A stretch of 23,120 bases of DNA, from assembly GCA_046537875.1 (NCBI GenBank), contig JBKHJZ010000037.1, positions 1 through 23,120 of the forward strand. Reading direction: 5' to 3'. The notes under the pieces are model-generated. The model saw only the letters and a program-made list of their open reading frames with translations. It had not been told where the DNA came from and searched no databases. The first letter of the stretch is position 1. Each line of letters opens with the position of its first letter. Below, one piece after another: positions 5,978-13,004 of the stretch. Source of the DNA: JBKHJZ01 sp046537875. GTDB taxonomy: Bacteria > Actinomycetota > Acidimicrobiia > Acidimicrobiales > VFJN01. Both the position numbers and the translations under genes were made by a program.

Positions 5978-6239
5978 GACAACGTGAATGGGAAGTGGGG
6001 CCGGACGGTTCCTGCGGGTTTCCGCATCGTGTCAGGTCCCCACCCGGCCACGGTCCGACGCCGTCGGGCAGGTGCGCCGGGTCGGTCGGATCGCAGGCGG
6101 GCTCGGCCCGTGGCGGACGTCGGCTTCCCGGCGTCCGCGCCGTGCTTTTCGGGTCCACCGGCCCGTCCCACGACGTGGGGGCAGTCCTGGCAAGCCATGC
6201 GTACGGAGGTGTCTGCGCATCGATGAGGAGTGATCGGCG
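5978..6239 (+). promoter_or_regulatory. Long structured 5' leader of infC-rpmI-rplT
   Basis: No conserved gene is visible here; the leader is rich in inverted repeats. GTGGGG (5995-6000) pairs with CCCCAC (6038-6043) around an inner TGCGG/CCGCA hairpin (6013-6026). CCGAC/GTCGG forms a hairpin at 6055-6067. An 11-bp stem with a CTTC tetraloop spans 6113-6138, and TCCCAC/GTGGGG spans 6166-6180. The first and last stems share complementary sequences, so 5995-6000 could pair with 6167-6171 and 6038-6043 with 6175-6180. IF3/L35/L20 operons are autoregulated through leader RNA in E. coli and Bacillus, so a similar role is plausible, but I recognise no known L20 leader. Confidence 0.45.
6113..6138 (+). 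promoter_or_regulatory. Very stable hairpin in infC leader (possible attenuator)
   Basis: GCGGACGTCGG (6113-6123) pairs with CCGGCGTCCGC (6128-6138), one G-U pair included, closed by a CTTC tetraloop. TTTT follows at 6146-6149, eight bases after the stem, so premature termination is possible though the U-run is short and distant. Confidence 0.45.
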
Positions 6240-6243
6240 ATAG
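6223..6243 (+). CDS. Possible six-codon leader ORF (MRSDRR) coupled to infC
   Basis: ATG 6223 opens MRSDRR and stops at TAG 6241-6243. That stop overlaps the proposed infC ATA codon (6240-6242) as ATAG, like the ATGA/GTGA couplings elsewhere in the window. A full GGAGGT lies at 6205-6210, 12 bases upstream, which is slightly long. The infC ribosome site AGGAG (6226-6230) is inside this mini-ORF, so translating it would affect infC initiation. It could be coincidence. Confidence 0.3.
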   Translation: MRSDRR

Positions 6244-6902
6244 CTGCGCCGTCGAACAACGAGCCCCGGATCAACGATCGCATCCGGGCACGCGAGGTGC
6301 GCCTCGTGGGTCCGGACGGTCAGCAGATCGGGATCAAGCCGCTCCCCGAGGCCCTGGCTGTCGCCCGCAACGCCGACCTCGACCTGGTCGAGGTGGCGCC
6401 CCAGGCCAACCCGCCCGTCTGCCGGATCATGGACTACGGCAAGTACAAGTACGAGGCGGCGCAGAAGGCCAAGGAGTCCCGGCGCAAGGCCAGCAGCGTC
6501 TCGGTCAAGGAGATGAAGTACCGGCCGAAGATCTCCAGGGGCGACTTCGACACCAAGACCCGCAAGGTGGAGCGCTTCCTCGAGGACGGTCACAAGGTCA
6601 AGGTGACCCTCACGTTCCGGGGGCGGGAGATGCACCATCCCGAGCTCGGGAGGCGCATCCTCGACCAGGTGGTCGACGCCACCGAGCACCTCGGCCGGGT
6701 CGAGACCTTCCCCCGCCAGGACGGGCGGAACATGACCATGGTGCTGGCGCCCGACCGGAAGGCCCAGGCCGCGCACGAGCGGGCGAAGCGCCAGGCGGAG
6801 GCGGAGGCGGCGGGATCCGGCGGGCAGGCGCCGCCCGCACGGGGCGGGTCCAACACGCACGGCCCCGACAGAACATCACCCAACCCACCGAACGAGCGCT
6901 GA
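6240..6902 (+). CDS. infC: Translation initiation factor IF-3, apparent AUA start codon
   Basis: IF3 binds the 30S subunit, prevents premature 50S joining and proofreads the start codon. The N-domain text PRINDRIRAREVRLVGPDGQQIGI begins about residue 9, and the C-domain (KEMKYRPKISRGDFDTK ... FLEDGHKVKVTLTFRGREM) follows after a basic linker. A 45-residue charged/Pro-rich tail ends the protein, as in other actinobacteria. The first ATG/GTG/TTG in frame is GTG 6297, which would delete PRINDRIRARE; an in-frame TGA is at 6231. The only suitable start is ATA 6240, 9 bases after AGGAG (6226-6230). infC is the classic gene with non-standard starts (AUU in E. coli), used for self-regulation. Product is about 220 residues. 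Confidence 0.93.
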   Translation: MAAPSNNEPRINDRIRAREVRLVGPDGQQIGIKPLPEALAVARNADLDLVEVAPQANPPVCRIMDYGKYKYEAAQKAKESRRKASSVSVKEMKYRPKISRGDFDTKTRKVERFLEDGHKVKVTLTFRGREMHHPELGRRILDQVVDATEHLGRVETFPRQDGRNMTMVLAPDRKAQAAHERAKRQAEAEAAGSGGQAPPARGGSNTHGPDRTSPNPPNER

Positions 6903-6948
6903 CCCGGGAGCCGGGAGCCCACGGCGCTCGACGATCGAAGGTACCGCC

Positions 6949-7143
6949 ATGCCCAAGATGAAGACCCACAGCGGCGCCGCCAAGCGCTTCAAGGTGACCG
7001 GCACCGGCAAGGTCCGGCGCCGCCAGGCAAACCTCAACCACATCCTCCGCAAGAAGTCGTCGTCCCGGAAGCGCCGGCTCGCCCGGCCCGACTCCCTGCA
7101 CCCTGGCGACGAGGCCCGCGTGAACCGGATGCTCGGGCGCTGA
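6949..7143 (+). CDS. rpmI: 50S ribosomal protein L35
   Basis: The 64-residue basic protein begins MPKMKTHSGAAKRFKVTGTGKVRRR and contains LNHILRKKSSSRKRRL, the L35 signature. Length is the usual 64-66. GAAGG at 6937-6941 is the ribosome site. It lies between infC and rplT in the universally common order, 46 bases after infC. Confidence 0.97.
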   Translation: MPKMKTHSGAAKRFKVTGTGKVRRRQANLNHILRKKSSSRKRRLARPDSLHPGDEARVNRMLGR

Positions 7144-7200
7144 CCCGCCCGGTCACCGCCGTTCCGCCGATCCGCCCCCGACCGACGAGAGGAGCTCCCC

Positions 7201-7587
7201 ATGGCCCGGGTGAAGCGAGCCGTCCACGCCAAGAAGAAGCGCCGCACCACCCTCGAGCGCGCGAAGGGCTACTACGGCAACAAGAGCCGCTCCCGCCGCG
7301 CCGCCAACGAGCAGGTGATGCACAGCCTGCAGTACGCCTACCGCGACCGCCGCGCCCGCAAGGGCGACTTCCGGCGGCTGTGGATCCAGCGGATCAACGC
7401 CGCGTGCCGCCAGCACGGGACGACCTACAGCCGCTTCGTGGCCGGGTTGCGCCAGGCGGGCATCGAGGTCGACCGCAAGGTGCTGGCCGACCTCGCCGTC
7501 ACCGACGCCGCGGCGTTCGCCGCGCTGGTCGCCAACGCCACCGCCGCCCTGGAGGAGAGCGCGGGAGCCGGCTCCGCGTCGTCCTGA
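7201..7587 (+). CDS. rplT: 50S ribosomal protein L20
   Basis: L20 is an early 23S rRNA-binding assembly protein and the usual autorepressor of its operon. The 128-residue product begins MARVKRAVHAKKKRRTTLERAKGYYG and contains RDRRARKGDFRRLWIQRINAA and YSRFVAGLRQAGIEVDRKVLADLAV, all family-typical. The last 12 residues form a short Ser/Ala/Gly extension. GAGAGGAG at 7187-7194 is a strong ribosome site. Confidence 0.97.
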   Translation: MARVKRAVHAKKKRRTTLERAKGYYGNKSRSRRAANEQVMHSLQYAYRDRRARKGDFRRLWIQRINAACRQHGTTYSRFVAGLRQAGIEVDRKVLADLAVTDAAAFAALVANATAALEESAGAGSASS

Positions 7588-7598
7588 CCCGCACCCCG

Positions 7599-8489
7599 AT
7601 GACCGGGCTCATCGGCGCTCGACACCCCACGATGCAGCGGCTGCGGCGCCTCGCGAGGCGCCGCAGTGCGCGTTCGCGCGCGGGTGCCTACCTGATCGAG
7701 GGTCCCACCCTGCTGGAGGAGGCCCTCGACGTGCCGACGCCGACCGAACTGCCGGGTGCAGCGGTGCGCCCGCACGTGGACGAGGTGGTGGCCGAGCCCG
7801 GCTGCCCCGACGACCTGCTCGAGCGCGCGGCGGCTGCCGGGGCCACGGTGCGCCGGGTGGCCCCCGGCGCGCTCGCCCGGGTGACCGACACGGTCACCCC
7901 GCAGCCGGTCGCGGCGATCGCCCGGATCCCGGACATCGGGCTGGACGCGGCGGCTGCCTCGGCGGGGCCGCTCGCCCTGGTGCTGGTCGGCGTCGGCGAC
8001 CCCGGCAACGCGGGCACGCTGCTGCGGTCGGCGGAGGCCGCAGGTGGTGGGGCGGTGATCTTCTGCGACGGTTCGGTGGATCCGTACGGGCCGAAGTCCG
8101 TGCGAGCGTCGGCGGGGTCGCTCTTCCGGTTGGCGGTGGTGCGCGACGCCTCGGGCGCCGACGCCCTCCGGGCCGTGCGCCGGGCCGGGCTGGTCACGGT
8201 CGGGACGGTGGTGCGGGGTGGGACCGCCTACGATCGACACGATCTGGCCAGGCCCACGGCGGTGGTCCTGGGCAGCGAAGCGCACGGCCTGCCGGGGGAG
8301 ATCGCCGGCGCCCTGGACGCGGTGGTGGCGATCCCGATGGCCGGGCGGGTGGAGTCGCTGAACGTGGGCATGGCGGGAACGATCCTGTGCTTCGAGTCGC
8401 TCCGGCAGCGCCGAGCTCGCCACCCGCACGGCCGGCCCAATCAACTGGACGGCGGCTCGCACGAGAGGGCAGGGTGCACGGCGACATGA
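7599..8489 (+). CDS. TrmH/SpoU-family rRNA or tRNA 2'-O-methyltransferase
   Basis: This SPOUT-class enzyme would methylate a ribose 2'-OH in rRNA or tRNA using S-adenosylmethionine. Residues 5-45 (LIGARHPTMQRLRRLARR ... AYLIEGPTLLEEAL) form the N-terminal substrate-binding region. The knotted catalytic domain shows VGVGDPGNAGTLLRSAEAAG (motif 1), VLGSEAHGLP (motif 2) and IPMAGRVESLNVGMAGTILCFE (motif 3). Family and neighbours match the methyltransferase found between rplT and pheS in other actinobacteria; the exact target cannot be read. ATG 7599 is 11 bases after rplT. A 26-bp perfect palindrome lies at codons 15-23. The stop overlaps the pheS start (ATGA at 8486-8489). Confidence 0.88.
   Translation: MTGLIGARHPTMQRLRRLARRRSARSRAGAYLIEGPTLLEEALDVPTPTELPGAAVRPHVDEVVAEPGCPDDLLERAAAAGATVRRVAPGALARVTDTVTPQPVAAIARIPDIGLDAAAASAGPLALVLVGVGDPGNAGTLLRSAEAAGGGAVIFCDGSVDPYGPKSVRASAGSLFRLAVVRDASGADALRAVRRAGLVTVGTVVRGGTAYDRHDLARPTAVVLGSEAHGLPGEIAGALDAVVAIPMAGRVESLNVGMAGTILCFESLRQRRARHPHGRPNQLDGGSHERAGCTAT
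7641..7666. repeat. 26-bp perfect palindrome at the 5' end of the methyltransferase gene
   Basis: The half-site CTGCGGCGCCTCG at 7641-7653 is followed without a spacer by its exact reverse complement (7654-7666). In RNA it would form a stem of about 10-11 GC-rich pairs. It begins 42 bases inside the coding region and 54 bases after the rplT stop. No T-run follows. It could lower transcription or translation between the ribosomal-protein genes and pheST. Confidence 0.75.
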
Positions 8490-9484
8490 TCGACGAGATC
8501 TCCCGCCACGAGCAGGAGGCGCGCCGCCGGCTCACCTCGGCGACGACCCTCGACGAGCTGAAGGTGGCCGAGACCGAGGTGCTCGGTCGCCGGGCGCCCC
8601 TGTCCAGCATGCGCCAGCGGCTCGGCTCGCTGCCGCCCGAGCAGCGGCGGGAGGCGGGGAAGGCGCTGAACGACGCGCTCGACGCCGTGGCGGCGGTGGC
8701 GGCCGAGCGCCGCGCCGCCCTGGAGGAGGCCGAGCGCACCGAGAAGCTGCAGGCCGAGCGCATCGATCTCACCGAGGTCCTGCCGGGGCCGCAGGCCGGG
8801 CACCTCCACCTCGTCACCCAGGCGATCGAAGAGCTCGAGGACACCTTCGTCGGCATGGGGTTCACGGTGGCCGAGGGCCCCGAGATCGAGAGCGAGTGGC
8901 ACAACTTCGGGGCGCTCAACTTCCCGCTGGGCCACCCGGCACGCGACATGTACGACACCCTCTACGTCGAGTACGGCGCGCCCGGGACCACGCTGCTGCG
9001 CACGCACACCTCACCGGTGCAGATCCGGGTGATGACCGAGCTGCCGCCGCCGTACTACTCGGTGATGCCGGGGCGCGTGTTCCGCTCCGACACCGCCGAC
9101 GCCACGCACATGCCGGTCTTCCACCAGATCGAGGGCCTCGTGGTGGACCGCGACATCACGTTCGCCGACCTGGCCGGCACCATCGAGGAGTTCACCAAGT
9201 CGTACTTCGGCGGCGCGTTCACCTCGCGGCTCCGGCCGTCGTACTTCCCGTTCACCGAGCCGTCGGCCGAGTTCGACATCCAGCGCCCCGACGGGAGCTG
9301 GCTCGAGCTGGGGGGCTGCGGCATGGTGCATCCCAACGTGCTCCGCAACTGCGGCCTCGATCCCGACGAGTGGCAGGGCTTCGCCTTCGGGTTCGGCATC
9401 GACCGCCTGGCCGCGGCGCGCCACGGGGTCGGCGACCTGCGCGACCTCTTCACCAACGACATCCGCTTCCTGTCCCAGTTCTGA
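8486..9484 (+). CDS. pheS: Phenylalanyl-tRNA synthetase alpha subunit
   Basis: PheS carries the aminoacylation site of the alpha2-beta2 enzyme. The N-terminal coiled-coil tRNA-binding arm spans about residues 1-95. The class II catalytic core follows, with motif 2 FRSDTADATHMPVFHQIEGL (199-218) and motif 3 GFAFGFGIDRLAA (298-310). LELGGCGMVHPNVL (273-286) lies in the phenylalanine pocket region. Length is 332 residues, against 330-350 usually. ATG 8486 overlaps the methyltransferase stop; GTG 8474, four codons upstream and close behind a GAGGG, is an alternative start. Confidence 0.96.
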   Translation: MIDEISRHEQEARRRLTSATTLDELKVAETEVLGRRAPLSSMRQRLGSLPPEQRREAGKALNDALDAVAAVAAERRAALEEAERTEKLQAERIDLTEVLPGPQAGHLHLVTQAIEELEDTFVGMGFTVAEGPEIESEWHNFGALNFPLGHPARDMYDTLYVEYGAPGTTLLRTHTSPVQIRVMTELPPPYYSVMPGRVFRSDTADATHMPVFHQIEGLVVDRDITFADLAGTIEEFTKSYFGGAFTSRLRPSYFPFTEPSAEFDIQRPDGSWLELGGCGMVHPNVLRNCGLDPDEWQGFAFGFGIDRLAAARHGVGDLRDLFTNDIRFLSQF

Positions 9485-9512
9485 GGGGCTGGGCCTCACA
9501 CGAGGACACCCG

Positions 9513-11918
9513 ATGAAGGTCCTGCTGTCCTGGCTGCGCGAGTTCGCACCCATCGAGGGCGACCCGGTCGAGCTCGGCGAGCACATGAGCGACCTCGGCA
9601 TGGCGGTGGAGGCGCTCGACGTGCTCGGGGAGGGGTTCGAGGGCATCGTGGTCGCGCGGGTGCTCTCGACCAGGCCCCACCCCGACGCCGAGCGGATCCA
9701 GCTCGTCGACGTGGACGCGGGAGGCGGCGAGGTGCTCCAGGTGGCCTGCGGTGCGTTCAACATGGCGCCGGGCGACCTCGTCCCGCTCGCCACGGTGGGG
9801 ACCACCATGCCGGACGGCCGGGAGATCGCCCGCCGCAAGATGCGCGGGGAGTGGTCGAACGGCATGCTCTGCTCGGCCCACGAGCTGGGGCTCGGAGGCG
9901 AGGGCGACCGGATCCTGATCCTGCCCGAGGGCCTTCCGGTGGGCGCGCCGTTCACCGAGGCGATGGGCATCGGGTCCGACGTGCTCTACGACCTCGAGGT
10001 GAACCCCAACCGGCCGGACGCCATGTCGGTGGCCGGCGTGGCCCGCGACCTCGCGGCCCGGCTCGGTGTGCCGTTCGCCCTTCCGGAGCCGGCGGTCGAC
10101 GAGCTGCCGCCGGAGCTGATCCGCGAGGTGACGGTCGAGATCGCCGACCCGGACCTCTGCGGGCGCTTCGCAGCCCGCGTGCTGCGCGGCGTGGGCATCG
10201 GTGCGTCCGATCCGGCGATCGCCCGCCGCCTGACGCTGCTCGGCATGCGGCCGATCAACTCGCTGGTCGACGTGTCGAACTACGTGATGCTCGAGCTCGG
10301 GCAGCCCAGCCATCCCTACGACCTGGCCAAGGTGGCCGGCCGGGGCCTGCGCGTGCGGCGCGCCCGCCCGGCCGAGACGCTGGTGACGCTCGACGGCGTC
10401 GAGCGGACCTTCTCCGGCGACGACCTCCTGATCTGCGACGCCCACGACGCCGCGGTCGGCATCGCCGGGATCATGGGCGGCGCGAGCACCGAGATCGACG
10501 AGAGCACCACCGACGTGCTGCTCGAGATGGCGTGGTTCCGGCCCCTGGCGATCGCCCGGACCTCCCGGCGGCTCAAGCTGCGCTCGGAGGCGTCCGCCCG
10601 CTTCGAGAAGGGCTGCGACCCCGAGGTCATCGACCTGGCGTTCGCCCGCTTCGCCGAGCTCCTGGCGGGCGCGGGTGCCCGGATGGAGGCCGGCACGGTC
10701 GACGAGCGGGGCGAGCTGCCGTCCCGTGCGCCGGTGACGGTGCGGACCGGGCGGCTCAACCGCCTGCTCGGCACGTCGCTGTCGCCGGGCGAGATCACCG
10801 GGCTGCTGGCGCCGATCGGCTTCGCCGCGGAGCCCGCCGGCGACGGCGACCTGGCGGTGAGGATCCCGTCGTGGCGCTACGACTCCTCGACCGAGATCGA
10901 CGTGGTCGAGGAGGTCGCCCGCATGCACGGGTACACGGCCATCGGCCGCCGGATCCCACCGTCGGCGCACGTGGGTCGCCTCACCGAGCGCCAGAAGGAG
11001 CGGCGCCGGCTGCGGTCCCTGCTGGTCGGCCGTGGCCTCTCCGAGGCGATGCCGCTGCCGTTCCTGGCGCCCGGTGACCTCGAGCGCTGCGGCCTTCCCG
11101 ACGAGGGCATCAGGATCGCCAACCCACTGGTGGCCGAGGAGTCGGTGCTGCGCACGTCGCTGCTGCCCGGCCTGGTGGGCGCGCTCGGCACCAACGCCGC
11201 CCGCCGCAACACCGGCGTGGGGCTGTGGGAGATCGGTCACGTGTTCCGGCGTGGCAACGGCTCGGAGGCGCCGGTCGAGGCATCCGGCGGCAACGGCGAC
11301 GACCGCGACACCCCGCTGCCCGACGAGCGTGAGTCGCTCGCGATCGCGCTCGGCGGGCAGGACGCCACCGACGCGGTCCACGAGTGGCGGCTCGTGGCCG
11401 ACGCGCTGGGCCTCCGCGACGTCGACATCGTGAACGGCCCGGCCCCCGGCCTGCATCCCACTCGCAGCGGCCGGCTGGTGGCCGGATCGGGTGAGGAGGT
11501 CGGTGTGCTCGGCGAGATCGACCCGATGGTGCTCGAGGCGCACGGGATCGCCGAGCGCGTCGGGTGGATCGAGGTCGACCTCGACGCGGTGGCGCGGCTC
11601 CCGCGGGAGACCCACATCTACCGTCCGGTCAGCGTGTACCCGTCGAGCGACATCGACCTGGCGTTCGAGGTCGACGACGACACGCCGGCGGGTGCCGTGG
11701 AGTCCGCCCTGCGGCGGGCGGCGGGCGACCTGCTGGCCCACGTGCACCTCTTCGACGTGTACCGGGGGCCGGGCATCGGTGAGGGCCGGCGGAGCCTCGC
11801 GTATCGCCTGCGGCTCGACGCGCCCGACCGCACCCTCACCGACGACGAGGTGGCGCAGGTGCGGTCCGCATGCATCCGGGCGGTGGAGTCGTCCCACCCC
11901 GCCCGCCTCCGCGGCTGA
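9513..11918 (+). CDS. pheT: Phenylalanyl-tRNA synthetase beta subunit
   Basis: PheT binds tRNA-Phe and hydrolyses mischarged Tyr-tRNA. The 801-residue product starts with MKVLLSWLREFAP. The EMAP-like tRNA-binding OB domain is at about 43-150 (GIVVARVLSTRPHPDAERIQLVDVD ... GMLCSAHELGLG). The B3/B4 editing domain is at about 205-385 and B5 at about 405-480 (ending IDVVEEVARMHGY). A core-like segment follows, and the C-terminal FDX-ACB anticodon-binding domain starts near HIYRPVSVYPSSDIDLAFEV. All expected domains are present in order. It lies 28 bases after pheS and is the last gene before the arginine promoter. Confidence 0.96.
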   Translation: MKVLLSWLREFAPIEGDPVELGEHMSDLGMAVEALDVLGEGFEGIVVARVLSTRPHPDAERIQLVDVDAGGGEVLQVACGAFNMAPGDLVPLATVGTTMPDGREIARRKMRGEWSNGMLCSAHELGLGGEGDRILILPEGLPVGAPFTEAMGIGSDVLYDLEVNPNRPDAMSVAGVARDLAARLGVPFALPEPAVDELPPELIREVTVEIADPDLCGRFAARVLRGVGIGASDPAIARRLTLLGMRPINSLVDVSNYVMLELGQPSHPYDLAKVAGRGLRVRRARPAETLVTLDGVERTFSGDDLLICDAHDAAVGIAGIMGGASTEIDESTTDVLLEMAWFRPLAIARTSRRLKLRSEASARFEKGCDPEVIDLAFARFAELLAGAGARMEAGTVDERGELPSRAPVTVRTGRLNRLLGTSLSPGEITGLLAPIGFAAEPAGDGDLAVRIPSWRYDSSTEIDVVEEVARMHGYTAIGRRIPPSAHVGRLTERQKERRRLRSLLVGRGLSEAMPLPFLAPGDLERCGLPDEGIRIANPLVAEESVLRTSLLPGLVGALGTNAARRNTGVGLWEIGHVFRRGNGSEAPVEASGGNGDDRDTPLPDERESLAIALGGQDATDAVHEWRLVADALGLRDVDIVNGPAPGLHPTRSGRLVAGSGEEVGVLGEIDPMVLEAHGIAERVGWIEVDLDAVARLPRETHIYRPVSVYPSSDIDLAFEVDDDTPAGAVESALRRAAGDLLAHVHLFDVYRGPGIGEGRRSLAYRLRLDAPDRTLTDDEVAQVRSACIRAVESSHPARLRG

Positions 11919-11934
11919 CAGCCCGACCGCCGTA

Positions 11935-11969
11935 TTGCATGACTATGCACTGGCTCGTATGATGCGCCG
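11935..11969 (+). promoter_or_regulatory. Promoter of the arginine operon
   Basis: TTGCAT (11935-11940) and TATGAT (11958-11963) are separated by exactly 17 bases. The argC GTG begins 6 bases after the -10, so the mRNA should be leaderless; there is no Shine-Dalgarno sequence. This AT-rich patch stands out from the surrounding GC-rich sequence. Confidence 0.75.
11936..11949. promoter_or_regulatory. ARG box: candidate ArgR operator at argC
   Basis: TGCAT-GACT-ATGCA has two exact 5-base inverted arms with a 4-base centre. This is the geometry of the ARG-box consensus (TGAAT-N4-ATTCA), and ATGCA-type arms are known in actinobacterial ARG boxes. It overlaps the -35 and spacer, so ArgR with arginine would block RNA polymerase. 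Only one clear box is seen, whereas many ArgR sites are paired. Confidence 0.7.
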
Positions 11970-13004
11970 GTGACCTCGGTCGGCATCATGGGGGCGTCGG
12001 GATTCGCCGGCGCCGAGCTGCTGCGGCTCTGCGCGCACCACCCGGAGCTCGAGGTGCGGGTGGCGACCGCCGAGAGCCAGGCGGGCACCCGGGTTGCCGA
12101 CCTCTATCCCAGCCTCGCGGCCGCCTACGGCGACACCAGGTTCACGCCGGCGGACCCGGTGGCGTGCGACGGGCTCGACCTGGTGTTCCTGGCCCTGCCG
12201 CACGGGGCCTCGCAGGACCTGGTGGGCGAGCTCGACGGGCGGGTGGGCGCCATCGTCGACCTCGGCGCCGACTTCCGCCTCGCGGATCCGGCGCTCTACC
12301 CGCTCTGGTACGGGCGCGAGCACTCGCGGCCCGACCTGCTCGGTGGGTTCGCCTACGGGCTCCCGGAGCTGTTCCGGGACAAGATCGCCGGCGCCACCCG
12401 GGTGGCCGCCCCCGGCTGCTACGTCACCACGGCGGTGCTCGCGCTGGCGCCGCTGCTCCGGGCCGGGCTGATCGAGCCGACCGGCATCGTGGTCGACGCC
12501 GCGAGCGGCGTCTCGGGCGCCGGCCGGCCGCCCCGGGAGTCGACGACCTTCTGCGCGGTCGACGAGGACTTCACCGCCTACGGCCTGCTGACGCACCGGC
12601 ACACACCCGAGATCGAGCAGGGGCTCGGCGCGGCGGCCGGGGAGCCGGCCCAGGTGCTGTTCACGCCGCACCTGGCACCGATGAACCGGGGCATCCTGGC
12701 CACGTGCTACGCGCGGCCCACCGCGCCGGCCGCCACCGACGACCTGATGGCGGTCGTGCGTGGCGCCTGGGCCGGCGAGCCCTTCGTCGTACCGGTCGAC
12801 CGGCCCCCGTCGACGAAGGCCACGCTCGGCTCGAACAGCGTGCACGTCTCGGCGGTCGCCGACGGGCGCACGGGGTGGGTGGTCGCGCTCGCCGCCCTCG
12901 ACAACCTGGTCAAGGGTGCGGCGGGCCAGGCCGTTCAGTGCGCCAACCTCATGCTCGGCCTGCCGGAGGGCGCGGGCCTGACCACGGCGGGCATCTACCC
13001 GTGA
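11970..13004 (+). CDS. argC: N-acetyl-gamma-glutamyl-phosphate reductase
   Basis: ArgC reduces N-acetylglutamyl phosphate to the semialdehyde with NADPH, the third step of arginine synthesis. The Rossmann motif GASGFAG is at residues 8-14, and the active cysteine is Cys150 in APGCYVTT. ASGVSGAGR, FTPHLAPMNRGI and a C-terminal LVKGAAGQAVQCANLM are also family-typical. Length is 344 residues, as expected. GTG 11970 fits the promoter geometry. The stop shares bases with the argJ start (GTGA at 13001-13004). Confidence 0.97.
   Translation: MTSVGIMGASGFAGAELLRLCAHHPELEVRVATAESQAGTRVADLYPSLAAAYGDTRFTPADPVACDGLDLVFLALPHGASQDLVGELDGRVGAIVDLGADFRLADPALYPLWYGREHSRPDLLGGFAYGLPELFRDKIAGATRVAAPGCYVTTAVLALAPLLRAGLIEPTGIVVDAASGVSGAGRPPRESTTFCAVDEDFTAYGLLTHRHTPEIEQGLGAAAGEPAQVLFTPHLAPMNRGILATCYARPTAPAATDDLMAVVRGAWAGEPFVVPVDRPPSTKATLGSNSVHVSAVADGRTGWVVALAALDNLVKGAAGQAVQCANLMLGLPEGAGLTTAGIYP

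Noticed and set aside
6230..6961. GTG 6230 frame of 243 codons over infC
   Set aside because: Out of frame with IF3, Arg/Gly-rich, no homology, and it overlaps infC completely.
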